43,944 nt of DNA from an uncultured Opitutaceae bacterium (GTDB taxonomy: Bacteria; Verrucomicrobiota; Verrucomicrobiia; Opitutales; Opitutaceae), in NCBI GenBank assembly GCA_903891325.1, contig CAITEC010000137.1, positions 1 through 43,944 on the forward strand, in the 5' to 3' direction. The first letter of the stretch is position 1. The number at the start of each line of letters is the position of its first letter. Below, one piece after another: positions 8,111-17,050 of this stretch. Below the pieces are notes generated by a model. That model was not told where the DNA came from. It saw only the letters and a program-made list of their open reading frames with translations, and did no database searches. Position numbers and translations under genes: made by a program.

Positions 8111-9358
8111 ATGGGAATTCCGATAATCGAGGTCGAAAGCCTCTCAAAGCGCTACCGCCTCGGCGCCATCGGGGCGACATCCCTGCGGGAGACCCTGAGC
8201 CAGTGGTGGGATCGGCGAAACGGTCGTTTGCCACCATCCGAGTCCGGTGACTTCTGGGCGCTGCGCAACGTCTCGTTTTCCGTCCAGCCGGGAGAGGTGG
8301 TCGGGGTGTTGGGCCGCAACGGGGCAGGAAAGTCCACCCTTCTCAACATTCTTTCCCGAATCACGGAACCCACCTCGGGTCGCGCGCGGATCCGCGGCCG
8401 GGTCGCATCCCTGCTCGAGGTCGGCACCGGTTTCCACCCAGACCTCACCGGTCGCGAAAACATCTACATCAATGGGGCCATCCTGGGCATGACTCGTGCG
8501 GATATTCGCCGCCGGTTCGACGACATCGTCGCATTCGCCGAGATCGAGTCATTTGTCGACACCCCCGTGAAGCGCTACTCAAGCGGGATGTACGTTCGGC
8601 TCGCGTTCGCGGTGGCAGCGCACCTTGAGCCGGAAATACTTATAATCGACGAGGTTCTGGCAGTCGGCGACGCCTCGTTCCAAAAAAAGTGTCTGGGAAA
8701 AATGCGGGATGTCTCCGAGCACGACGGAAGGACCGTCATTTTTGTCAGCCACAATCTGGATTCGGTCATCCGCCTGTGCGGGCGGGCGCTCCTCCTAAGG
8801 CAAGGCCAGTTAGTGGCCGACGGTCCCGCGCCCGAAGTGGTAAACACCTATCTCGGGCAGGACCGGGTGGCGAAACCCGAAATTATCCTGAGTCAATTCC
8901 CGCGGAATGACGCCCTTAGGCAAAGTGCGATCCTGCGGATACTATCATCGGCGGATGCCGGGAAGTTGCCTTGGATATTTCCGTTTGGTGAAACGTTGGC
9001 CTTCCGGGTGGTCTTGGAGGTTGTCCGACCCGTATCCCAGTTGGAGCTTGGGTTTGCGGTCTTCTCGGCAACAGGATTCGAGATAGCATCTGCGACAAGC
9101 AGGGGCCGCACTCCCACCTGGGCGCAGTCGTGCGGCCGCTGCGAGGTTGACGTAAGCTTGCCCAGCCTGCGGCTCGCTCCCGGCCACTATTCGTTGAACC
9201 TTGGCCTTCGTTCTTCCCATGGTCAGGAGGATTTTGTCGTTGGAGCCGCGATGTTCGAGGTGACCGTGAGTCGCTCATCTGCAGAAGACTCGATAGACCT
9301 TATCCGCGCCGCATGCGTGCCCGAGACGGATTTCGAGTTCCGTCAGTCCGGCTCCTGA
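8111..9358 (+). CDS. wzt: Polysaccharide ABC exporter, ATPase with C-terminal carbohydrate-binding domain (Wzt type)
   Basis: The 415-residue ATPase partners the permease just upstream. Residues 1-245 are the nucleotide-binding domain: Walker A GRNGAGKS (68-75), signature YSSGM (156-160), Walker B LIIDE (D180, E181) and the switch His in FVSHN. Residues about 255-415 form a Wzt-like beta-sandwich domain (FRVVLEVVRPVSQLELGFAVF and PGHYSLNLGLRS). In other bacteria that domain recognises a terminal modification of the finished O-polysaccharide. That makes the nearby methyltransferases candidates for placing the cap, which is an inference. No clear ribosome binding site precedes the ATG. Confidence 0.92.
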   Translation: MGIPIIEVESLSKRYRLGAIGATSLRETLSQWWDRRNGRLPPSESGDFWALRNVSFSVQPGEVVGVLGRNGAGKSTLLNILSRITEPTSGRARIRGRVASLLEVGTGFHPDLTGRENIYINGAILGMTRADIRRRFDDIVAFAEIESFVDTPVKRYSSGMYVRLAFAVAAHLEPEILIIDEVLAVGDASFQKKCLGKMRDVSEHDGRTVIFVSHNLDSVIRLCGRALLLRQGQLVADGPAPEVVNTYLGQDRVAKPEIILSQFPRNDALRQSAILRILSSADAGKLPWIFPFGETLAFRVVLEVVRPVSQLELGFAVFSATGFEIASATSRGRTPTWAQSCGRCEVDVSLPSLRLAPGHYSLNLGLRSSHGQEDFVVGAAMFEVTVSRSSAEDSIDLIRAACVPETDFEFRQSGS

Positions 9359-9371
9359 TCGCAGGGAATGC

Positions 9372-10454
9372 ATGGTCTGGATTAGACTTTTTTTCCGCCG
9401 CGCAGGAGTCCTGAAATTGCGCCTGGAATGCACGGTTCGCCGCGCATGTAACCGCTTTGCCTTGTTCTGCCGGCTTGCCTTCAACCGCTGGAGGCTGGCA
9501 AGAATCCGAAGCTCCCTCCGTCCGGGGCAGAAACTCGTTTGTATCGGGCTCATTGAACACTTCGGCGATATCATCGCCTGCGAACCGGTCGCTCGCCGAA
9601 TCCGGGAGGATTATCCCGACGACCACATCGTATGGATTGTCAAACCGGCCTATAAGGAAATCCTCGCGTGGCATCCGGCTATAAATGGTTGCGTGAGTGT
9701 GTCCTGCCTCACCGAATTCATTCGTCTGGCAGAACGGCCCGTTTTTGACCGCGTGGTCGACCTGCATGTCAATAATCGGCGCTGCACTACGTTTGGCACC
9801 GTGCATCGCAAGCAGACGGGCGACCCATCTATCACGACTGAAAACTACTATTCGTTTGGAAGCCTGCTTGAGGCGTTCAGCCGCGGAGCAGGCCTGCCCC
9901 AACTTCACGACGCTCCCAAGATTTTTCTGCCGTCGGCGATTCGGACGCGGCGACTGCCTGTGCCGGGGCGCCCTTACATCGTCATCCACGCAAGCTCGAA
10001 TGAGAACGCCCGTGACTGGACGGTCGAAAAGTGGGCGCTTTTGATCGCCCACCTGCAACGGCATTTCTCCTACGAGCTGGTGGAGGTCGGCCTTTTCACG
10101 GCCTTCAATGAACCCCCTCACGGAGTGCACGACCTCTGCGGAAAATTGTCGCTGATAGAACTGGCGGAGGTCATCCGGCGTTCCTCGGGATTCATTGGAA
10201 TCGACAGCGGCCCCGCGCACCTCGCAAATGCGTCAATGCGTCCTTCGGTCGTTCTTTTGGGCCGTTACCGGGCCTTTGATTGGTACAATCCCTACACTGG
10301 ATTCCTTCGCATTAATGCAGACGAAATGCTGATTCACTGTGAGGGCCCGGTGAGCAATATATCGGTCGACGATGTCGTCGCTCGGTGCCTGAAGGTTTTT
10401 GCCGACCGGCCTGGACCCCATAATTCCGATGGCAACGTCGACGCCAATTCCTGA
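9372..10454 (+). CDS. GT9 (heptosyltransferase-like) glycosyltransferase
   Basis: A 360-residue GT-B enzyme. After a basic N-terminal region of about 50 residues comes LVCIGLIEHFGDIIACEPVARRI, the GT9 N-terminal strand and glycine loop. The C-terminal half has VIHASSNENARDW and GIDSGPAHLANA (D278 and following), the donor-site signature of GT9 enzymes. The family transfers heptoses or related sugars in LPS core and similar glycans; the sugar here is unknown. A plausible AGGGA lies just before the ATG. The 3' end overlaps the start of the following methyltransferase gene by 26 bases. Confidence 0.8.
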   Translation: MVWIRLFFRRAGVLKLRLECTVRRACNRFALFCRLAFNRWRLARIRSSLRPGQKLVCIGLIEHFGDIIACEPVARRIREDYPDDHIVWIVKPAYKEILAWHPAINGCVSVSCLTEFIRLAERPVFDRVVDLHVNNRRCTTFGTVHRKQTGDPSITTENYYSFGSLLEAFSRGAGLPQLHDAPKIFLPSAIRTRRLPVPGRPYIVIHASSNENARDWTVEKWALLIAHLQRHFSYELVEVGLFTAFNEPPHGVHDLCGKLSLIELAEVIRRSSGFIGIDSGPAHLANASMRPSVVLLGRYRAFDWYNPYTGFLRINADEMLIHCEGPVSNISVDDVVARCLKVFADRPGPHNSDGNVDANS

Positions 10455-11451
10455 CCCGTTGGATGGCAGAGAAGCCTGCCCGAACTGCTCGGGCGAGGCG
10501 GAACCGGTCTTTCCGGGGCAGAGTTGGGGTATCCAGGGCAATCCGAGGCAATTTAAATACGTCCGCTGCACGCGCTGCGGGCTGCTTTGGGCCGATCCGC
10601 TTCCTACGCCTGCCGAGATTGAACGTTATTACAGGACAGATTTCGATTTTACAAAGTACGCCGACCGGATGGTTCTGAAGCGTATCCAGGGAAAAAGGCG
10701 CTGGCGTCGCCTGCGATCCCGGCTTGAGCATAAATTGCCCGGCCGCAACTCGCTGCTCGACGTGGGCTGCGGCCATGGCTGGTTTGTGGCGGCAGCGCGG
10801 AAGGACGGCTGGAACGCAGCGGGGATAGACCTGCCCTCATCCGCAATCGACTTTGCCAGGAGGCACTTGCTCCTTCCGGTCATCGAGTCGGACTTCAACA
10901 CAACGATACTTCCACCAGGTTCCCGCGATGTGGTGACACTCTGGCATTCGCTTGAACACATGCTTGAGCCCGGGAAAACACTGTCTCGCGTACGCGAGGT
11001 TCTCGCTCCAGGCGGCCTTTTGTTGATTGCGGTTCCCAACGCTGACAGCCTAGGACTTGCGCGCGCCGGTTCTGGCTGGATCTGGCTTCAACAGCCGTTC
11101 GTGCACCCGTGGCATTTTTCGCTCCGCACGCTGGAGAGCTACCTCACTCGCGTTGGATTTGAGGTTGTCTCATGGAAAACAGAAGACACTTGGGATGCAT
11201 GTTTTCTCTATGACGCATTAATTTTTCCTAAACTTGATCGGCCCGTTTTTCGACGGGTCTCCCGCATGGCGGGCCGATTGCTGAGTAAGTTGGGCGCCGA
11301 TCGCACCGGAGTCGAGAGCCGCTCATACTTCCTTATGGACGAGTCAGCCAGGCTGGTGGCGTACGCGGTACAATTGGCATTTCGATCGGTGAGACCAGCA
11401 GCAGCCGACCGCGGAAGCGAATTACGGGTTCTCGCCCGTCGAATGCCATAA
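10429..11451 (+). CDS. Zinc-ribbon SAM-dependent methyltransferase
   Basis: A 340-residue protein with two CxxC pairs near the N-terminus (CPNC and CTRC), as seen in many sugar methyltransferases of polysaccharide loci. These are followed by a class I SAM domain (LLDVGCGHGWFV motif I; VVTLWHSLEHM; VLAPGGLLLIAVPN). The pattern fits the Methyltransf_11/23 group with an N-terminal zinc ribbon. The frame can begin at TTG 10399, but ATG 10429 gives the sensible N-terminus. It starts inside the end of the GT9 gene. It probably methylates a nucleotide sugar or a glycan residue; the substrate is unknown. Confidence 0.75.
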   Translation: MATSTPIPDPLDGREACPNCSGEAEPVFPGQSWGIQGNPRQFKYVRCTRCGLLWADPLPTPAEIERYYRTDFDFTKYADRMVLKRIQGKRRWRRLRSRLEHKLPGRNSLLDVGCGHGWFVAAARKDGWNAAGIDLPSSAIDFARRHLLLPVIESDFNTTILPPGSRDVVTLWHSLEHMLEPGKTLSRVREVLAPGGLLLIAVPNADSLGLARAGSGWIWLQQPFVHPWHFSLRTLESYLTRVGFEVVSWKTEDTWDACFLYDALIFPKLDRPVFRRVSRMAGRLLSKLGADRTGVESRSYFLMDESARLVAYAVQLAFRSVRPAAADRGSELRVLARRMP

Positions 11452-11497
11452 TTTTACCCGTGATCTCATTGGCCACCAACCCGCCAACCAGCAACAG

Positions 11498-12598
11498 ATG
11501 ACGTCCGCCAGCCTATTTCGACCAATTGCGTTCTATCTCCCGCAATTTCATCCTATACCGGAAAATGATGCCGTTTGGGGTGCTGGTTTCACAGAGTGGA
11601 AAAACGTGACGAGAGCGCGGTCCCTCTTTGACGGCCATTATCAACCCCACCTTCCGGCAGATTTGGGCTTCTACGACCTCAGGGTCCCTGAGGTCAGGGA
11701 GGCTCAGGCGGCAATGGCCCGACAGCACGGTATATACGGCTTTTGCTATTATCACTATTGGTTCAATGGGCGCCAGGTTCTTGAGCGTCCTCTCCGCGAG
11801 GTTATGGCCTCAGGCAGGCCTGATTTTCCGTTCTGCGTCTGCTGGGCCAATGAAAACTGGACGCGGCGTTGGGACGGGCAGGAAAGCGAGATCATTCTGG
11901 AACAAAAGTACTCCCCCGAAGACGACATTGCCCACATACGCGCATTGATAGGCTGCTTCTCAGACCCGCGTTACATTACGGTTCACGGCAAGCCATTGCT
12001 TCTCATCTATCGGCTGAGCCGGCTCCCGGATCCGGGCGCAACAGTTGATCTGTGGCGCCGCGAACTTTTGCGCGCTGGTTTTTCCGGGTTGTATGTATGC
12101 AATGTCGAAAGCAGCGAGTCTGAGCACCAACTCTCCCGCAGATATGGCCTCGACGCTGCGGTCCAGTTTGCCCCGGACTGGACCGCATTGCCGCCCAGAA
12201 TCTATCCCACAGTGCGGCGATTACCATTTTTCCGCCGCCAACCAGTCGGCCCACCCTTTACCGACAACTACATCGGCGAATACGGGCCACTAGCCCGACA
12301 AATGCTCGCCAAGTCCAATCCGGGCTACAAACGCTTTCCCGGCGTTACGCCGGGCTGGGACAACACGGCTCGTCGACGGACAGATGCAATTGTGCTCCGG
12401 AACTCCACGCCCGAAAAGTACTCGCTTTGGCTCAGCGACACGCTGGCCGCTTTTACGCCGGATTCGCCCGAGGAGAATTTCCTATTCATCAACGCATGGA
12501 ACGAGTGGGCGGAGGGCTGCCATCTCGAACCATGCCAAAAGTGGGGCCACCGCTACCTCGAGGCCACTCGCGACGCGCTGGCGGCTGCCACACGCTGA
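11498..12598 (+). CDS. WbsX-like (GH99-like) polysaccharide biosynthesis protein
   Basis: The 366-residue protein has the set of motifs of the WbsX / glycosyltransferase-associated GH99-like family: IAFYLPQFHPIPENDAVWG at the N-terminus, GFCYYHYWFNG, FCVCWANENWTRRWDG and, near the C-terminus, FINAWNEWAEGCHLEP. Such proteins recur in O-antigen clusters; their activity is poorly defined, with a barrel related to GH99 endo-mannanases proposed. No signal peptide is visible, so it likely works in the cytoplasm. A 46-base gap before the ATG shows no recognisable site. The next gene starts two bases after its stop. Confidence 0.85.
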   Translation: MTSASLFRPIAFYLPQFHPIPENDAVWGAGFTEWKNVTRARSLFDGHYQPHLPADLGFYDLRVPEVREAQAAMARQHGIYGFCYYHYWFNGRQVLERPLREVMASGRPDFPFCVCWANENWTRRWDGQESEIILEQKYSPEDDIAHIRALIGCFSDPRYITVHGKPLLLIYRLSRLPDPGATVDLWRRELLRAGFSGLYVCNVESSESEHQLSRRYGLDAAVQFAPDWTALPPRIYPTVRRLPFFRRQPVGPPFTDNYIGEYGPLARQMLAKSNPGYKRFPGVTPGWDNTARRRTDAIVLRNSTPEKYSLWLSDTLAAFTPDSPEENFLFINAWNEWAEGCHLEPCQKWGHRYLEATRDALAAATR

Positions 12599-12600
12599 TC

Positions 12601-13560
12601 ATGCCCGCAGTCACGATCGTCGTCCCATGCTACAATCACGCGGATTTCATCGGTCGCAGGCTCGAGTCCGTATTCCGGCAGTCTTTCACGGACTACGAAG
12701 TCATTATTCTCGACGATGCATCGACCGACTCTTCGCGTGAGGTTATTGTCGGTTACCTTTCACGACCCGGTGTCTGCTTTTTGGAGAATTGCTCTAATTC
12801 AGGTTCGCCGTCAATTCAGTGGAATCGGGGTGCCGCACAGGGGAGTGGCCGTTATATCTGGATCGCGGAGTCAGATGACTTCGCGGATCCCGATTTCCTA
12901 TCAGTCCTGGTTCCCATCTTAGACGACAACCCCCGCGTCGGCCTTGCGTACTCGCAGTCGAGGGCCGTTGACGCGGCCGGAAATATTATAGGCGATCCCA
13001 GACACTGGTTCGATGATCTCGCCCGAGGCAGATGGCTTGCCGACTACTACTCCTCGGGTCAGGCGGAATGCGCGCACTACCTCTTGTGGAAAAACACCGT
13101 GCCCAACGCAAGCGCTGCTCTCTTTCGCCGAAGCGTGTTTAGGGCGGCGGGCGGCTCCCCTGAAAAAATGCGCCTTTGCGGGGATTGGATGACATGGGTG
13201 CGCATGCTGCTGATCAGCGATATCTCATTTACCGCGCGGCCGCTGAATTTTTTCCGCCAGCACACAGCCACGGTTCGAGCGACGACCGGCCAGCGACAAT
13301 TTTCATTCGAACGATGGGCTGTACGAAGCCTGATATCGCGGAAGTGCCCCCTACCCCGTTCTGTGCGGCGTGAACTTGCACGATCAACATTCGGCGAACT
13401 GCTCTGGCTTGCGCGGCAGGATCGCGGCGCAACTCGGATCGGCACCCTGTTTAGGGGGCTGCGATCCTCATGGCCTATCCTGATTCGTTCGCCATTCGGC
13501 ATTTTTGCACGGGGTACCACGGAGCCGGCCGCGGCTGACCCCGGTCGGCCCTCAGGTTGA
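12601..13560 (+). CDS. GT2 glycosyltransferase
   Basis: A 319-residue GT-A enzyme. The N-terminus VTIVVPCYNHADFIGRRLESV, then IILDDAS (D38/D39) and AESDD (89-93, the metal-binding DxD equivalent) are standard for family 2. CGDWMTWVRML near residue 200 is the usual acceptor-side/ED-like region. The frame is open upstream to 12427, but that part lies inside the WbsX gene, and the ATG at 12601 gives the canonical N-terminus. It likely adds one sugar of the repeat unit in the cytoplasm. Confidence 0.87.
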   Translation: MPAVTIVVPCYNHADFIGRRLESVFRQSFTDYEVIILDDASTDSSREVIVGYLSRPGVCFLENCSNSGSPSIQWNRGAAQGSGRYIWIAESDDFADPDFLSVLVPILDDNPRVGLAYSQSRAVDAAGNIIGDPRHWFDDLARGRWLADYYSSGQAECAHYLLWKNTVPNASAALFRRSVFRAAGGSPEKMRLCGDWMTWVRMLLISDISFTARPLNFFRQHTATVRATTGQRQFSFERWAVRSLISRKCPLPRSVRRELARSTFGELLWLARQDRGATRIGTLFRGLRSSWPILIRSPFGIFARGTTEPAAADPGRPSG

Positions 13561-13562
13561 AA

Positions 13563-14681
13563 ATGACACCCCGCATTCATACGCCCGAACCTTCGAGAGA
13601 TGCCTACCCGGCAGCAGGTTGGAAGTCGCCCGCCGAGTGGCCAGCAAAGATAAACTTTTTTTTCAGAAACCGCGCGGAGCGGCTCCGACGCCAATGTTTC
13701 CGGCAGGTGGTGGACTTTCAGAATCGGGGTAGGCTTCACTTCACGATCTTGTGGGAAAATCCTCTCGTCATCTATGCAGCCAGCCCAAGCGTCCATCGAT
13801 TGCTGCCGCTGCCGCGGGGAAGCTTGGTCCTGATCGCGCTATATGACAGCCTTGAGTTTCCGCCAGCCTTGAACCGGATGCTGGCTTACCTCCGGCGCCA
13901 CTTTCCCGCGGGCGGGCCTGTGACGATGATGGTCTTGACCAACACCCCTCGCGAGGCGGAACTGCTGGAATCGGCCCGTGTTCCGGCAGTTTGCGTCAAT
14001 CATAACGCATTTGTCGATGACAGAGTCTTTGCCATTCGGCCTGGGATTCCAAAAAGGTACGACGCGATCTATGACGCGCAAATCTCACCCTACAAACGCC
14101 ACTACCTAGCCACCGATGTGAAGAGCCTAGCGTTGATCTCCTACCTGAATCACCCGTCCCCCGAAATGGCATACGCTCGGGAGATGCGGCAGCGCCTTGG
14201 GGAAGCTACTTGGCTAAACGACCCTCTGTCCTCCGCATTCCGTAGGCTGGGATTGACCGAAGTTGCCGAGGCAACCAGCGCCGCCCGGGTCGGGCTCTGC
14301 CTTTCTGAAAGCGAGGGTGCCATGTATGCAAGTTGCCAATATCTCCTTTGCGGTCTCCCCGTAGTGACGACTCCGAGCCTTGGGGGGCGCGACTTCTTCT
14401 TTGAGCCTGATTTTGCGCTCGTTGTGGATCCCACGCCAGCGGCAGTTGCGGCCGGCGTCAACATCATGGCAGAACGGCGCCTTTCCCCTGAGAGCATCCG
14501 GTCACGAACGCTGGCCCGGATGCGCGAACTGCGGGGTCGGTTCATTTCGATCATACAGGCGCACCTCGTTGCCAGTGGGACGAAAGTGGATTTCGCCGGG
14601 CATTTTGAACATATTTTCTTCCACACGCTGCTTAAAGTCAGGTACGCCCGGCGTGAGCTGGCAAAGATCGCCCGATCATGA
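13563..14681 (+). CDS. Divergent GT-B glycosyltransferase (GT4-like)
   Basis: A 372-residue protein that I place in the GT-B fold only with caution. The N-terminal half has no clear donor motif. The C-terminal half has GLCLSESEGAMYASCQYLLCGLPVVTT, which resembles the GT4 E-x7-E region with the usual FG replaced by GA. The following GGRDFFFEPDFALVVDPTPAAVAAGV is like the end of GT4 proteins. The ATG at 13563 lies two bases after the previous stop; TTG 13557 is also in frame. Its stop overlaps the next ATG. It is probably an unusual transferase for this glycan. Confidence 0.6.
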   Translation: MTPRIHTPEPSRDAYPAAGWKSPAEWPAKINFFFRNRAERLRRQCFRQVVDFQNRGRLHFTILWENPLVIYAASPSVHRLLPLPRGSLVLIALYDSLEFPPALNRMLAYLRRHFPAGGPVTMMVLTNTPREAELLESARVPAVCVNHNAFVDDRVFAIRPGIPKRYDAIYDAQISPYKRHYLATDVKSLALISYLNHPSPEMAYAREMRQRLGEATWLNDPLSSAFRRLGLTEVAEATSAARVGLCLSESEGAMYASCQYLLCGLPVVTTPSLGGRDFFFEPDFALVVDPTPAAVAAGVNIMAERRLSPESIRSRTLARMRELRGRFISIIQAHLVASGTKVDFAGHFEHIFFHTLLKVRYARRELAKIARS

Positions 14682-15820
14682 CCGCAAAACCGACTCCGGG
14701 CTATTTTCCGCTCCTTGACGGCCTGAGGGCCGTCGCCGTGGCAGGAGTTTTGCTGAGTCATTTTTCACCGACGGTCGCCTCCCAGGTCGACGTGGGGGGG
14801 CTTGGAGTCCAACTATTCTTCGTCCTCAGCGGCTTCCTCATCACCGGACTGCTCCTTGATGCCCGCGGGCGTATCGACGAGGGCACCGGATCGATTCGAG
14901 CCGAGTGGAAGCTATTTCTCGTTCGCCGCACATTGCGGATTTTTCCGCTTTATTACGGGGTCCTTGTCCTTGGATTTATTTTCAATGTTGAACACGTGCG
15001 CATCGCCGCGCCGTGGCTCTTCACATACTCGTATAATTTTCGCATTTGGTTGGCTGGAGGATGGCCCGACCGCCTGCTGGCGCACTTCTGGTCGCTGGCG
15101 GTGGAAGAGCAGTTCTACCTGCTTTGGCCGTGGCTTGTCCTCTGCACGCCGAGACGGGCGCTTCCCTGGGTCATGCTCGGGTTCCTTCCCGTGGCATTGG
15201 CATTCCGCTTTGCATGCAATTTGGGTGAATTTGGCCCTCCGCTGGGGCAGGTGGTTCTTCTGCCCGCTTGCTGGGATCTCCTTGCTGCCGGTGGGCTTAT
15301 GGCCTTGGCGCGACACAGGGGATGGACGGCATCCCCGTCTGCGGGCAAGCTTCTGAAAATCGTGTTCATAGTGGGGTTGTGCGGTCTCGCACTCGGGATT
15401 TGGCTGCATGCGGACAAGATCGGTCCATCTCCGATCGGACGGCTCCGTTACACGTTTGATGCGCTCTGTTTTGCGGTCCTGATCCACGCATGCGCAAACG
15501 ACCGGATTCCCATGCTCAGATGGATCCTGGGATGCCCGGTTCTCGTTTACCTCGGGAGGATCAGCTACGGAATCTATGTTTTTCACAACTTCATGCATTA
15601 CTACGGCCCGGGGTTGAGCCGCCGTTTGATTGGGATCCGTTACTTCAGCCACGAGTGGGAGCACGTGGCGTGGCTCTCGTCATGCACGTTGGCCGCTGCC
15701 GCACTCAGTTATCATTTTTATGAACGGCCCTGGCTGAATCTGAAGCGCCGCTGGTCGCTGCCAGCTCCGGGGGCGATCGCCGTCCCAATGCCAGCCCCGA
15801 GCCGGAAAGTATCCACCTAA
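14678..15820 (+). CDS. Membrane acyltransferase (OafA/Acyltransferase_3 family)
   Basis: A 380-residue polytopic membrane protein beginning FPLLDGLRAVAVAGVLLSH, the family signature with the conserved LDGLR and the His of the active site. FFVLSGFLITGLLL and SLAVEEQFYLLWP follow, both hallmark motifs. About ten membrane spans can be traced. Such enzymes add O-acetyl or other acyl groups to O-antigen or exopolysaccharide sugars across the inner membrane. The ATG overlaps the preceding stop as ATGA. The C-terminus ends in a short basic tail. Confidence 0.9.
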   Translation: MTAKPTPGYFPLLDGLRAVAVAGVLLSHFSPTVASQVDVGGLGVQLFFVLSGFLITGLLLDARGRIDEGTGSIRAEWKLFLVRRTLRIFPLYYGVLVLGFIFNVEHVRIAAPWLFTYSYNFRIWLAGGWPDRLLAHFWSLAVEEQFYLLWPWLVLCTPRRALPWVMLGFLPVALAFRFACNLGEFGPPLGQVVLLPACWDLLAAGGLMALARHRGWTASPSAGKLLKIVFIVGLCGLALGIWLHADKIGPSPIGRLRYTFDALCFAVLIHACANDRIPMLRWILGCPVLVYLGRISYGIYVFHNFMHYYGPGLSRRLIGIRYFSHEWEHVAWLSSCTLAAAALSYHFYERPWLNLKRRWSLPAPGAIAVPMPAPSRKVST

Positions 15821-15844
15821 GAGCCGCGGTTCGAAACGACATCC

Positions 15845-17050
15845 ATGCGAATCGGACTCCTTGTGACGCTCCTGAAGGTCGAACCTTCGAGCGACAGCGG
15901 TATTGGGCTCTCGTACCGGACACTCGCCGACGCATTGGCTATTCAGGGTCATGCCGTGCACATCGTTCATCCCACAAACCGTCCCGCGGAGGTGCTTGCC
16001 GCCCTTCGGGACTTGGAGCCCCGATGGACCTACGATGTCGTTCCGGCGCTGGCCCCGCGGCCCCTTCGTTTCCTGGCTCGCGGCGGCCCTTGGCAGCGCC
16101 GGGCACTGGTAGAACGCTTTTGGACCGGGCGCTGCGCAAATGGGCCCCTGGCGCGGGCCTGCGCGACCCGCAATCTTGAGGTCATTGAGACCCATGCATT
16201 CGCCGCTCCGGCCCTGTTTTTCCTCCGTCGCCGCCGGCGCCCACCTGTGGTTTCTCGTATTTCAACAACCACCGCCCAAATGATGCTTTCCTCTGGTGAG
16301 ACTTCGCGGGCCCTGCGGTGGCTGGCCCGCGCCGAGATGGCCGCCGCGAACGGAAGCGATGCGCTTCTCACCCACACTGCCGCGCATCGGGAAGAAATCT
16401 GCCGGGTTGAGGGCTACGATTCGGCCCGGATTAGCCTGATCCCGCACGGGCTGCCTGATCCCGGACTCGCGCCAGCCGAAGGAGAGAAGGCCGATTCGCC
16501 CGAGTTTCTGTTTGTCGGCAGGTTCGAACCCAGGAAAGGCATCGATGTGCTCCTAGCCGCCATTCCCAGGGTCGCCGCCGCCTGCCCAAGGGCGACGTTT
16601 GTCCTGGCCGGCGATACCGGGTCGGGTGATGCCTGGCGGATCTTCTCCGATGACCACCCGGATCTGGTGCCATCCCGCGTGACCGCGCCGGGCAGGGTGA
16701 GCGAGGCCGAGCTGGACCGGCTCTATCGGAGGTGCTCAGTCCTGGTCGCGCCATCGCGCTACGAGTCATTTGGATTGATTTACATCGAGGCCATGGGCCG
16801 GGGAAAGCCAGTGATTGGCTGCAGTGCCGGGGGAATCCCGGAGGTTGTGGCGCAGGGGCGCAACGGACTTCTGGCCGAACCCGGTGATCCATCCACCCTG
16901 GCGGAGTGCATGATCCGCCTTGCCGCGGACCCGCGGCTCCGAAGCGAGTATGGCGCGGCGGGCCGCAAAGAATTCGTGGCGCGCTTCAGCGCGGATGAAT
17001 TTGCGCGGCGAAGCGCGGAGTTTTATGCAACTGTGAGGAGACGCCCGTGA
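15845..17050 (+). CDS. GT4 glycosyltransferase
   Basis: A 401-residue GT-B enzyme. The N-terminus is MRIGLLVTLLKVEPSSDSGIGLSYRTLADAL, and the C-terminal half has FLFVGRFEPRKGIDVLLAAI and ESFGLIYIEAMGRGKPVIG, the E-x7-E donor motif, followed by GGIPEVV. Length and domain order are normal for GT4. A 24-base spacer without an obvious ribosome site precedes the ATG. The stop codon is shared with the GTG start of the next GT2 gene (GTGA). Donor and acceptor are unknown. Confidence 0.9.
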   Translation: MRIGLLVTLLKVEPSSDSGIGLSYRTLADALAIQGHAVHIVHPTNRPAEVLAALRDLEPRWTYDVVPALAPRPLRFLARGGPWQRRALVERFWTGRCANGPLARACATRNLEVIETHAFAAPALFFLRRRRRPPVVSRISTTTAQMMLSSGETSRALRWLARAEMAAANGSDALLTHTAAHREEICRVEGYDSARISLIPHGLPDPGLAPAEGEKADSPEFLFVGRFEPRKGIDVLLAAIPRVAAACPRATFVLAGDTGSGDAWRIFSDDHPDLVPSRVTAPGRVSEAELDRLYRRCSVLVAPSRYESFGLIYIEAMGRGKPVIGCSAGGIPEVVAQGRNGLLAEPGDPSTLAECMIRLAADPRLRSEYGAAGRKEFVARFSADEFARRSAEFYATVRRRP

